Shown: positions 30,534 to 40,179 of the stretch, in pieces
Layout: each line of letters begins with the position of its first letter
Position numbering within the stretch: position 1 is the stretch's first letter
Origin: Streptomyces pinistramenti
GTDB lineage: Bacteria > Actinomycetota > Actinomycetes > Streptomycetales > Streptomycetaceae
Length of the DNA stretch: 64,000 nucleotides
Direction of reading: 5' to 3'
NCBI RefSeq assembly: GCF_020564935.1
Contig: NZ_JAJCXB010000004.1
Location: forward strand, 124,001 to 188,000
Program-made: the position numbers and the translations under genes
The notes under the pieces: model-generated
What the model saw: only the letters and a program-made list of their open reading frames with translations
What the model was told of the DNA's origin: nothing
Database searches by the model: none

Positions 30534-31472
30534 ATGAGCGCTCGTACAGACTCCTCAGCCCCGCACCGCGCCGGCTTCGCCTGCTTCGTCGGCCGCCCCA
30601 ACGCGGGCAAGTCCACCCTCACGAACGCTCTGGTCGGCACGAAGGTGGCCATCACCTCCAACCGGCCGCAGACCACCCGCCACACCGTCCGCGGCATCGT
30701 GCACCGGCCCGAGGCGCAGCTCGTCCTCGTCGACACCCCGGGCCTGCACAAGCCGCGCACCCTGCTCGGCGAGCGGCTCAACGACGTGGTGCGCACCACC
30801 TGGGCCGAGGTCGACGTCATCGGCTTCTGCCTGCCCGCCGACCAGAAGCTCGGCCCCGGCGACCGCTACATCGCCGCCGAACTGGCCGGCATCAAGAAGA
30901 CCCCGAAGGTCGCCGTCGTCACCAAGACCGACCTGGTCGACTCCAAGGCGCTGGCCGAACAGCTGCTGGCCATCGACAGGCTCGGCCAGGACCTGGGCAT
31001 CGAGTGGGCCGAGATCATCCCGGTCTCCGCCGTCGGCGACAAGCAGGTCGGCCTGCTCGCCGACCTGCTCGTGCCGCTGCTGCCGGAGAGCCCGCCGCTC
31101 TACCCGGAGGGCGACCTCACCGACGAGCCCGAGCAGGTCATGGTCGCCGAGCTGATCCGCGAGGCCGCCCTGGAAGGCGTACGCGACGAGCTGCCGCACT
31201 CCATCGCCGTGGTCGTCGAGGAGATGATCCCGCGCGGCGACCGGCCCGCCGACAAGCCGCTCCTCGACATCCACGCCAACGTCTACATCGAGCGCCCGAG
31301 CCAGAAGGGCATCATCATCGGCCCGAAGGGCAAGCGCCTCAAGGAAGTCGGCACCAAGTCGCGCAAGCACATCGAGGCGCTGCTCGGGACGCCGGTCTTC
31401 CTCGACCTGCACGTCAAGGTCGCCAAGGACTGGCAGCGCGACCCGAAGCAGCTGCGCAAGCTGGGCTTCTAG
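30534..31472 (+). CDS. era: GTPase Era, 30S assembly factor
   Basis: Binds 16S rRNA near its 3' end and couples 30S assembly to the cell cycle. The 312-residue protein has G1 GRPNAGKS (20-27), LVDTPGLHKP, VTKTDLVD and a C-terminal KH domain (KGIIIGPKGKRLKEVGTKSR). It completes the phoH-ybeY-era group of RNA maturation genes. Its stop overlaps by 4 nt the stop of the convergent CPBP gene. Confidence 0.97.
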   Translation: MSARTDSSAPHRAGFACFVGRPNAGKSTLTNALVGTKVAITSNRPQTTRHTVRGIVHRPEAQLVLVDTPGLHKPRTLLGERLNDVVRTTWAEVDVIGFCLPADQKLGPGDRYIAAELAGIKKTPKVAVVTKTDLVDSKALAEQLLAIDRLGQDLGIEWAEIIPVSAVGDKQVGLLADLLVPLLPESPPLYPEGDLTDEPEQVMVAELIREAALEGVRDELPHSIAVVVEEMIPRGDRPADKPLLDIHANVYIERPSQKGIIIGPKGKRLKEVGTKSRKHIEALLGTPVFLDLHVKVAKDWQRDPKQLRKLGF

Positions 31473-32458
31473 GGCGACCCGTCGGACACGCCCCGGGCCG
31501 GCTCGTCCAGGGCGGGGCCGCCCGTCCGTCGGAGGACGGGCCACGCGGCCCGTACCGGTCCTGGCCGTACGTAGGAGGACGGCCGGAGCCGGCCCGTCAC
31601 CGTCAGGAAGGCGACGAAGGCGGCCAGCACGATCCAGCCGGGCCAGCCGTTGATCCCCATGTGCAGGGGGTCGAGCGTGGCGGCGGGATCGGCGAACTCC
31701 TTGACCATCACCACGCTCACCGAGCTGATGAACGCATGGCCGATGACGGCGGGCACGACCGAGCCCGAGCGCAGCCGCAGCCAGGTGAAGACCGGCAGGA
31801 TGAGGACGCAGCTCACCAGCATCGCGGGCACCGACACGTACCAGGGGCGTCCCGGGTACTGGCCGCCCATCAGCAGCGTGGGCAGGTGCCACAGGGCGAA
31901 GGCCGTGCCGGTGACCAGGTACGCCCCCACCAGGCCGAGGCGGCCGCCGTCCCGTGCCAGGCGGGGGAAGAGGTAGCCCTGCCAGCCCAGTTCCTCACCG
32001 AAGAACAGCGGAAGCGACAGCAGCATCTGGCCCGCCGCCGCGGCCGCCCACGCACCGAGCCCGCTCCAGTGCACGCCGCCGAAGGGGTAGCTGCCCGCGA
32101 GGGTGCCGATGGTGAGGGCGGCGACGGTGAGTCCGGCGGGCACCGCGAAGGCCGCCAGGCAGGCGCTTACGGCACGGCCCCAGGGCCGGGGCCACCGCAG
32201 GGCGAGCGTTTCCCGTACCCGTCCGCTGCGCTCGGCCCAGCGGACGGCGACGAGCGCGGCGAGGGCGGGGGCGAGCATCGCGGCCGAGATGCAGGTCTGC
32301 TCCAGCGCCCCGGTGTCCTGCCGGGCGTCGCCCCGCTGGAAGCCGCCGGCCAGGAGCGGCGACATGGCCAGCCACATGCCGGCGTAGGCCAGGCCGAGGT
32401 AGAGAAGCAGGCTGCGGCGCCGGCGGGCGGTCGGTAAGGGCTCGGTGGAGAGGATCAT
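31469..32458 (-). CDS. CPBP family intramembrane metalloprotease
   Basis: A 329-residue polytopic protein of the CAAX-protease/bacteriocin-processing (Abi) family. It has about eight hydrophobic helices, motif 1 FFGEELGWQGYLFPRL (EExxxR-like region), motif 2 ALWHLPTLL, and motif 3 VIGHAFISS. Substrates of such proteins in actinobacteria are unknown. TAGCGT lies 6 nt before the ATG and no ribosome-binding site is visible. Confidence 0.85.
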   Translation of the reverse strand: MILSTEPLPTARRRRSLLLYLGLAYAGMWLAMSPLLAGGFQRGDARQDTGALEQTCISAAMLAPALAALVAVRWAERSGRVRETLALRWPRPWGRAVSACLAAFAVPAGLTVAALTIGTLAGSYPFGGVHWSGLGAWAAAAAGQMLLSLPLFFGEELGWQGYLFPRLARDGGRLGLVGAYLVTGTAFALWHLPTLLMGGQYPGRPWYVSVPAMLVSCVLILPVFTWLRLRSGSVVPAVIGHAFISSVSVVMVKEFADPAATLDPLHMGINGWPGWIVLAAFVAFLTVTGRLRPSSYVRPGPVRAAWPVLRRTGGPALDEPARGVSDGSP

Positions 32459-32464
32459 GCCGGG

Positions 32465-32470
32465 ACGCTA
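32465..32470 (-). promoter_or_regulatory. -10-like hexamer for the CPBP gene
   Basis: Minus-strand TAGCGT followed by CCCGGC and ATG, a leaderless arrangement. No clear -35 is visible. Confidence 0.4.
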
Positions 32471-32597
32471 CGGCGCGGGTGGACGGCGCAGAATCCGGCT
32501 GGTCCCCCCTCCGGTGTAGGGGCTTCCCCACCGGCCGGGCTTCCCCACCGGCCGGCCATCCGGCCGACCGCCCGCGCCCGGACCGCCCGTCCCCGCC

Positions 32598-33851
32598 TCA
32601 CGCCACCCCGCGGATCCGCCGGACCAGCAGCGCACCCAGCAGGCCGGTCGCGGCCGCGACGAGATACAGCGCGCGGTAGCCGCCGAGGTGGGCGACGATC
32701 GGGGCGGCCAGCGCCGGGGCCGCCACCTGCGGCAGCGAGTTGGCGATATTGAGGACGCCGAGGTCCTTGCCGCGGTGCGCGGCGGCCGGCAGCACGTCCG
32801 TCATCAGTGCGAAGTCGACGGACGTGAACACGCCGAAGCCGACGCCCAGCAGCGCGGCGGCGGCCAGCGCGCCGGGCCAGGTCTGCCAGCAGGCCAGCAG
32901 CACGGCGGCGACCGCCATGATCACGCCGGACCACAGCACGAACGGCAGCCGCCGCCCGACCCGGTCCGACCAGAAGCCGCCCGCGACGACCGTGCCCAGC
33001 AGCGTCACGCCGTTGACCGCCGTCAGGATCAGCACGCCGCCCTGCGGATCGGGCCGGTGCAGCGCGTCCCGCAGGAAGTACAGGAGATACAGCAGGGCCA
33101 GCGCGTTGCCGAGGTTGATCAGGAAGCGGGTCAGCCAGGCCCAGCCGAGGTCCGGGTGGCGGCGTGGGTCGAACCCGAAGCCGGCGAGGAAGGACCGCCA
33201 GGTGAACGGCGGCCGGGCGCCCGCGGGCAGCACGAGGTCCCGGTGCAGCAGCAGATACGGCAGTGTGGCCAGGACGGTGAACGCGGCGCAGGCCAGGTAG
33301 CCGGCCGCGAGCCCGCCGGCCGACGTCGCAAGACCGGTCCCGGCCAGCACGCCCAGGATCTGCGCCGCGCCCAGCCAGCCGCCCACCGCACCCCGCTGCC
33401 GCCGCGGCACCCGGTCCGGCACGGCCGCGGTCACCGCGGCGAACGCGGCGTTCAGCGCCAGCTGCACCAGGCACCAGCCGGCCGCCATCGCCGGCACCGT
33501 CCGCGCCCCGGCCAGCAGCGCCAGCGCCGCCGCCCCGCCCAGCACCCCGGCGGCGATCCACGGCGTACGCCGCCCGTACCGCGAGGTCGTACGGTCCGAC
33601 AGCGCGCCGAACAGCGGATTGGCGACCAGCGAGACCACGGCGCCGGCGCCCGTCACCCAGGCCAGGACCGCTTCCTTGGACGTGCCGGGCGGCGCCAGCT
33701 CGGCGGCCTGCAGGGCGAGCAGGATCTGCAGCGGGCCGTACCAGCCGACCCAGATCGCGCCGTTCGCCAGCGACAGCGCGGCCGTCCAGCCGCCGCCCAC
33801 CGGTTCGGCCGGCTCCGCGAGCGCCCCGGCGTCCGCGGCCGGGGCGGTCAT
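32598..33851 (-). CDS. MFS transporter, probable glycoside importer
   Basis: A 417-residue, 12-helix major facilitator with the loop motif GALSDRTTSRYGRRTPWI and a second SDRVGRRLPF. The first loop resembles sugar:cation symporters. It is translated from ATGA overlapping the stop of the GH1 gene, so uptake and hydrolysis of a beta-glucoside are probably coupled. The exact sugar is not known. Confidence 0.87.
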   Translation of the reverse strand: MTAPAADAGALAEPAEPVGGGWTAALSLANGAIWVGWYGPLQILLALQAAELAPPGTSKEAVLAWVTGAGAVVSLVANPLFGALSDRTTSRYGRRTPWIAAGVLGGAAALALLAGARTVPAMAAGWCLVQLALNAAFAAVTAAVPDRVPRRQRGAVGGWLGAAQILGVLAGTGLATSAGGLAAGYLACAAFTVLATLPYLLLHRDLVLPAGARPPFTWRSFLAGFGFDPRRHPDLGWAWLTRFLINLGNALALLYLLYFLRDALHRPDPQGGVLILTAVNGVTLLGTVVAGGFWSDRVGRRLPFVLWSGVIMAVAAVLLACWQTWPGALAAAALLGVGFGVFTSVDFALMTDVLPAAAHRGKDLGVLNIANSLPQVAAPALAAPIVAHLGGYRALYLVAAATGLLGALLVRRIRGVA

Positions 33852-35227
33852 CCCCGCGCCTGGTCCCGGAGCGCGTCGCGCAGCCAGCGGAAGGACGCCT
33901 TCGGGGTCCGTGCCAGCGTCGCGTAGTCGATGTGCACCAGACCGAAGCGGCGCGCGTAGCCCTCCGCCCACTCGAAGTTGTCCATCAACGACCAGACGAA
34001 ATAGCCGCGTACGTCGACGCCGGCCGCCATCGCCTCGTGCAGCGCCCGCAGATGTCCGTCGAGGAACGCGATCCGCTCGTGGTCGTCGAGCCCGTTGTAC
34101 GCGCAGCCGTTCTCCGTGATCATCACAGGCGGCAGGCTCGCGCCGTACCGTTCGCGGAAGGTCAGCAGCAGCTCGGTCAGGGCCTCGGGGACCACCGGCC
34201 AGCCGAAGTCCGTCCGCGGGTAGCCCTCGATCTCCCGTGGCGCGAACGGGAGTTCCGACGGAATCCGGACCCCGCCGAAGTCCGTGGGGCCGCCGCTGCC
34301 GCCCGGCTCCGGGGCGCCGACCACCGTCGGCTGGTAGTAGTTGATCCCGTACCAGTCCAGCGGCTGGGAGATGACCTTCAGGTCCTCGGCCACCGGCCCC
34401 GGCAGCATCGCCGCCAGGCCCTCGTCCGGGTAGCGGCCGAGCAGCAGCGGCTCCGCGAACAGCCGGTTGAGCAGCAGATCGTAGAGATCGGCCGCCGCGG
34501 CATCCGCCTCCTCGTCGGAGGCCCGCCAGGTCGGCCCGTGCGAGTTGGCGATGCCGATGCTTTCGGCGCCCCGGGCACGCAGGGCCTGGACGGCGAGGCC
34601 GTGGCCCAGCAACTGGTGATGCGCCGCGGGCAACGCGTCGAAGACCAGCTGCCGGCCGGGTGCGTGCTGCCCGATGCCGTAGCCGAGCAGCGTCAGCTCG
34701 GCCGGTTCGTTGAGGGTGATCCACCGCCGCACGCGGTCCCCGAGCCGCGCCGCGACGGCATCCGCGTACGCCGCGAAGTGCTCGGCCGTCTCCCTTCGGA
34801 GCCACCCGCCGTGCTCCTCCAGCGCCTGCGGCGTGTCCCAGTGGAACAGCGTCGGCAGCGGCTCGACCCCGGCCGCCAGCAACGCGTCCACCAGCCGGTC
34901 GTAGAAGTCGAGCCCGGCCGCGTTGACCGCCCCGCTCCCGTCCGGCACCACCCGCGGCCACGCCACCGAGAACCGGTACGCCCCGACCCCCAGCTCCCGC
35001 AGCAGCCCCACGTCCTCCCGGTACCGGTGGTAGTGATCGACCGCCACCCCCGGATCCGACCCGTCCTTGATCCGCCCACCCTCCCCGGCAAACACATCCC
35101 ACGCCGACCGCCCCCGCCCGCCCTCACCCACGGCCCCCTCGATCTGCTGCGCCGAAGTGGACACCCCCCAGAGGAAGTTGCGGGGGAAACGGGGGAGGGA
35201 GGACGGACGTGCCGATGTCGTATCCAT
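33848..35227 (-). CDS. GH1 beta-glucosidase
   Basis: Retaining beta-glycosidase of 459 residues with acid/base E174 in TLNEPAE and nucleophile E372 in ITENG. FLWGVSTSAQQIEGA, FHWDTPQALEEHGGW and YFVWSLMDNFEWAEGY are further GH1 landmarks. It has no signal peptide, so it acts in the cytoplasm on imported oligosaccharides. I chose ATG 35227, which lies 7 nt after GAAGAT of a consensus promoter. The operon continues into the MFS gene by a 4-nt overlap. Confidence 0.94.
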   Translation of the reverse strand: MDTTSARPSSLPRFPRNFLWGVSTSAQQIEGAVGEGGRGRSAWDVFAGEGGRIKDGSDPGVAVDHYHRYREDVGLLRELGVGAYRFSVAWPRVVPDGSGAVNAAGLDFYDRLVDALLAAGVEPLPTLFHWDTPQALEEHGGWLRRETAEHFAAYADAVAARLGDRVRRWITLNEPAELTLLGYGIGQHAPGRQLVFDALPAAHHQLLGHGLAVQALRARGAESIGIANSHGPTWRASDEEADAAAADLYDLLLNRLFAEPLLLGRYPDEGLAAMLPGPVAEDLKVISQPLDWYGINYYQPTVVGAPEPGGSGGPTDFGGVRIPSELPFAPREIEGYPRTDFGWPVVPEALTELLLTFRERYGASLPPVMITENGCAYNGLDDHERIAFLDGHLRALHEAMAAGVDVRGYFVWSLMDNFEWAEGYARRFGLVHIDYATLARTPKASFRWLRDALRDQARG

Positions 35228-35234
35228 GAGGCGG

Positions 35235-35263
35235 ATCTTCTTAACCGCCGGTAACCCCGTCAA
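35235..35263 (-). promoter_or_regulatory. Leaderless promoter of the GH1-MFS operon
   Basis: Minus-strand TTGACG (35263-35258), 17 bp, GAAGAT (35240-35235), 7 nt, ATG. The spacer holds GGTTACC and GGTTAA half-sites that could bind a LacI-type sugar regulator, though the symmetry is imperfect. Confidence 0.6.
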
Positions 35264-35563
35264 GGGGTCGCGGGCGGATACGGGCGGGGGCCACCTGTGC
35301 CGAGGGCTTCCGACGGCAGTGTGGCGCTGGATCACTCCGTGTCACTTCCGCCTGCCGAAGTAAACCCCGCATGGCGACGACGTCTGTCGAATCGCCCCGC
35401 AAGGGGGAGCCCTCGACGTCGTGTCCGGCCCGCCCGGCCCGCTCCAACGAGGCGTCCTCCGCGGGCGCTTGATCGATCAAACCGGAAAGTCCGCTTCAGG
35501 AGGCGATTCCACCGGTGCGACCCGGAGCCCTTTCGGACGCGCTCGGTGTGGCCTCTATGACCC
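35264..35563. other. Intergenic stretch with no supported gene
   Basis: About 300 bp between the GH1 promoter and the emfourin-like gene stop. Open frames here are Arg/Pro rich with no start signals. I see no terminator or repeat that I can defend. Confidence 0.5.
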
Positions 35564-35830
35564 CTACGCCCCCTCCTTCAGAACCCGTGTGATCAGCTTT
35601 CGCTGTTCCTCGGTCAGGCGGGGGTCGGAGCAGTAGACAGTCCGCCCGTCGACGGTGATCTGGTAGCTGAAGCCGTCCGGAACCCCGACCGGGGGCTCGT
35701 CGTGGCCCTGGGCGAGGGACTGGGTGGCGAGGGTGTGCCAGTCGTCGGCGTCGGGGCGCGCCGAGGTGTCGATCTCGGCGCGGCGCTCGATGCCGGCGAA
35801 GCCACCGGTGCGTCGGATGTGAATGCGCAT
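35564..35830 (-). CDS. Emfourin-like protealysin inhibitor
   Basis: An 88-residue cytosolic protein beginning MRIHIRRTGGFAGIERRAEID, with SYQITVDGRTVYCSDPRLTE. This matches the emfourin type encoded directly downstream of protealysin-like M4 proteases, which inhibits its partner stoichiometrically in Serratia. It starts 46 nt after the stop of the M4 gene on the same strand. Assignment rests on motif memory and synteny. Confidence 0.8.
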   Translation of the reverse strand: MRIHIRRTGGFAGIERRAEIDTSARPDADDWHTLATQSLAQGHDEPPVGVPDGFSYQITVDGRTVYCSDPRLTEEQRKLITRVLKEGA

Positions 35831-35876
35831 GGGTGGCTCCTACCCAGGAGGACGGGCCGGACGTCCCCGGGGTGCG

Positions 35877-36956
35877 CTATTCGGTGGGGGTGACGCCCAC
35901 CTGCGACCACGCCTTGACCATGGCCTCGTGTTCGGCGCCCGCGCCGTAGCGGGCCTGGGCCGCCGCGATGGTGAGGGCCGCGAAGTCGGCGAACTTGGCG
36001 TTCTTGGCGAGGTGGCCGCCGGTCAGCACGTCGTACCAGACCTGGCCCGCGCGCTCCCAGGCGTTGCCGCCGATGGTGGTCGCGGCGACGTAGAACGCGT
36101 GGTTGGGGATGCCGGAGTTGAGGTGGACGCCGCCGTTGTCGTCCTGCGTCTCGACGTAGTTCTTCATCTTGGCGGGCTGCGGGTCCTTGCCGAGTACGTC
36201 GTCGTCGTACGCGGTTCCCGGTGCCTTCATGGAGCGCAGGGCCTTGCCGGTGACGTTCGGGCCGAGGAGGTCGGCGCCGATCAGCCAGTCGGCCTGCGCG
36301 GCGCTCTGGCCGAGGGCGTACTGCTTGATCAGCGAACCGAAGACGTCCGAGATGGACTCGTTGAGTGCGCCGGACTGGCCGCTGTAGTCGAGGTTGGCGG
36401 TGTACTGCGTGACGCCGTGGGTCAGTTCGTGCCCGATCACGTCGACGGGGATGGTGAAGTCGAGGAACAGGTCGTTGTCGCCGTCGCCGAACACCATCCG
36501 CTGGCCGTCCCAGAAGGCGTTGTCGTACTTCTGGCCGTAGTGGACGGTGGCGTTGAGCGGCAGGTCGGCGCCGTCGATGGAGTGCCGGCCGTAGACCTTG
36601 AGATAGAGGTTGAAGGTCGCACCGAGACCGGCGTGCGCGCGGTTGACCGAGGCGTCCTTGGACGGACTGTCGGCCTCGCTGTGGACCTTGGTGCCGGGGA
36701 GCGTCTCGGTGTGGCCGGCGTCGTAGATGGTGCGGTTGGGCTTGTCGGACGCGGCTTCGGGGACGGCGCGGGCGGTGGTGGCGAGGGCGCTCTCGTAACG
36801 GCGGGTGCGGTGGCGCGCGTCGTGGTCGAGGGTGCGGCGGGCCGGCTCGTTGCGGGCAGGATCGTCGGATTGCGCCAGCTTGTCGAGGAGGTGGGGCGGC
36901 ACGATGGTGCAGAAGACCGGGGTGGCCGGGGTGTCCGGCGTTGAGGTGACGTCCAT
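35877..36956 (-). CDS. Protealysin-like M4 metallopeptidase
   Basis: Thermolysin-family zinc protease of 359 residues: H176ELTH180 and E200 in GALNESISDVFG are the zinc ligands and catalytic Glu, and NSGIPNHAFY follows. It lacks a signal peptide. It has only a short propeptide (~50 residues) with PPHLLDKLA, the PPxL-type motif of protealysin precursors. These features and the adjacent inhibitor place it with protealysins rather than long-propeptide thermolysins. Confidence 0.9.
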   Translation of the reverse strand: MDVTSTPDTPATPVFCTIVPPHLLDKLAQSDDPARNEPARRTLDHDARHRTRRYESALATTARAVPEAASDKPNRTIYDAGHTETLPGTKVHSEADSPSKDASVNRAHAGLGATFNLYLKVYGRHSIDGADLPLNATVHYGQKYDNAFWDGQRMVFGDGDNDLFLDFTIPVDVIGHELTHGVTQYTANLDYSGQSGALNESISDVFGSLIKQYALGQSAAQADWLIGADLLGPNVTGKALRSMKAPGTAYDDDVLGKDPQPAKMKNYVETQDDNGGVHLNSGIPNHAFYVAATTIGGNAWERAGQVWYDVLTGGHLAKNAKFADFAALTIAAAQARYGAGAEHEAMVKAWSQVGVTPTE

Positions 36957-37098
36957 CCTGCAAATGTCGCATTGCGTGACGCGGTTGTCACTGCCCGCTG
37001 CTGAGATTCCCGAAAACGTGTGGTTGATCGCAGTCAGGCGGTTACGTCCCCTCGGTCCCGCATACTGATACGGGCCGCCGGAGCTCGCCGCCCTCGGT

Positions 37099-37104
37099 TA
37101 GGGT
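37099..37104 (+). promoter_or_regulatory. Candidate -10 of the leu leader transcript
   Basis: TAGGGT lies 10 nt before the leader peptide ATG. No convincing -35 is visible, so confidence is modest. Confidence 0.35.
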
Positions 37105-37114
37105 GCTGTGCATC

Positions 37115-37143
37115 ATGCGTTTCGGGCTGCTTCTCCTTAGCTG

Positions 37144-37162
<19 letters not shown>
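37115..37162 (+). CDS. leuA leader peptide (attenuator)
   Basis: A 15-residue peptide MRFGLLLLSCRGEGL with four consecutive leucine codons (CTG CTT CTC CTT) plus a fifth before the stop. Ribosome stalling there at low Leu-tRNA should alter folding of the downstream leader. Streptomyces leuA genes are known to have such leaders. It ends 90 nt before leuA. Confidence 0.85.
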
Positions 37163-39031
<1,869 letters not shown>

Positions 39032-39040
39032 CCGTTCCGG

Positions 39041-39072
39041 AGGGCGGGCCGCCGAGCGCGAGCCCGCCCTTC
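39041..39072 (+). terminator. Terminator of leuA
   Basis: AGGGCGGGC (39041-39049) pairs with GCCCGCCCT (39062-39070), followed by T and a C/T-rich tail. It begins 10 nt after the leuA stop. Confidence 0.7.
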
Positions 39073-39288
39073 GGCCACTTTCCCGGTGCCCCGGCGCCGC
39101 GTACGCCGCCCGTACGCCGCGCCGGGGCACCGTGTCAGTTGGCCACGTTCCCGCTCCCACCTGCTCTTACCTGCTTACGGAAGGCCGCAGTTCGCTTCCG
39201 GCGGGCACTGTCGGCAGGCCGTCAGCCGCGGCCTGTGCGCGAGGTACACCCTTCGTCATTCGGCCAGTTGTCCGTTCGAGGTGCTGAC

Positions 39289-39333
39289 GCCACATCACGG
39301 ATGTGGCTAACATCACGTCAATACGGCGACGTG
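39289..39333. promoter_or_regulatory. Two dyads upstream of the TerB-like gene
   Basis: GCCACATC-ACG-GATGTGGC (39289-39307) is a perfect 8-bp dyad. CACGTC (39314-39319) and GACGTG (39328-39333) form a second one. They lie 57-101 bp before the GTG start and could be operators. The rest of 39073-39389 shows no supported gene. Confidence 0.4.
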
Positions 39334-39389
39334 GCCACGGTGTTACTTCCCGTGTCCTGAAGGCTGCGGGGGAGTTACGGAGGTCTGGC

Positions 39390-40103
39390 GTGAGGCACAA
39401 GATGTGTGTGCTGGGCGTGTGCACGTCCTGGCGTACCGTCGCCGATGGTGAGTTCTTCTGCCCCGACTGCGGCGGCGACCGCAACTACCTCCGCAGGACC
39501 GGCCACCGGCGCCTGACCGTCCTCGGCATCCCGCTGCTCTCGCGCGGCGCGGCCGACCCGGTCATCGAATGCTCCGCCTGCCGCGGCCACTTCGGCCCTG
39601 ACGTGCTGGACCACCCCACCACCGTGCGGCTCTCCGCGATGCTCCGCGACGCCGTGCACACCGTCACCCTCGCCGTACTCGCGGCCGGCGGCACGTCCTC
39701 CCGTGCGGTGCGCGACACCGCCGTCGGCACCGTCCGCGCGGCCGGCTTCGCGGACTGCTCGGAGGACCAGCTGCTCACCCTCCTCGCCGCGCTCGCCGCC
39801 GACACCGGAGCCCTCAGCGGCACGGCCGAGGCCCTCGGCGCGGGCGACCGCCGTCCCCGCGGCGGCCTCGACCCCTGCGGCACGGCCCTCGCCATCGAGC
39901 TGCACGCGTCCCTGGAGCCGCTGACGCCGCACCTCGCCCAGGCGGGCCGCGAATCGCTGCTCTTCCAGGGCGCCCGCATCGCCCTCGCCGACGGCTCCTA
40001 CACCCCCGCCGAACGCGAGGTGCTCGGCACCGTCGGCGCCGCCCTGATGCTCTGCCCCGCCGACACCGACCGTCTGCTGGTGGCGGCCCGCACCCCGTCC
40101 TGA
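39390..40103 (+). CDS. TerB-like protein with N-terminal zinc ribbon
   Basis: A 237-residue protein with two CxxC pairs, FFCPDCGGD and IECSACRGHF, then an all-helical TerB-type domain (ESLLFQGARIALADGSYTPAEREVLGTVG, an acidic metal-binding helix pair). TerB domains occur in tellurite resistance and stress complexes; no other ter genes are near. GTG 39390 has GGAGG 6 nt upstream and is preferred over an earlier in-frame ATG at 39303 that would cover the dyads. Confidence 0.8.
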   Translation: MRHKMCVLGVCTSWRTVADGEFFCPDCGGDRNYLRRTGHRRLTVLGIPLLSRGAADPVIECSACRGHFGPDVLDHPTTVRLSAMLRDAVHTVTLAVLAAGGTSSRAVRDTAVGTVRAAGFADCSEDQLLTLLAALAADTGALSGTAEALGAGDRRPRGGLDPCGTALAIELHASLEPLTPHLAQAGRESLLFQGARIALADGSYTPAEREVLGTVGAALMLCPADTDRLLVAARTPS

Positions 40104-40125
40104 CCGGCGCCTCGGCCCGGATACG

Positions 40126-40166
40126 CCGCCGGCCCCGCCGCCCGTGGAGGGAGGCGGGGCCGGCGG
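40126..40166. terminator. Strong bidirectional terminator
   Basis: CCGCCGGCCCCGCC (40126-40139) and GGCGGGGCCGGCGG (40153-40166) give a 14-bp perfect stem between the convergent TerB and P450 genes. Confidence 0.75.
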
Positions 40167-40179
40167 CCGTGCGAGCGGG

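Noticed and set aside
35297..35560. Possible small plus-strand genes in the GH1-emfourin gap
   Set aside because: Arg/Pro-rich translation, no ribosome-binding site and no recognisable domain.
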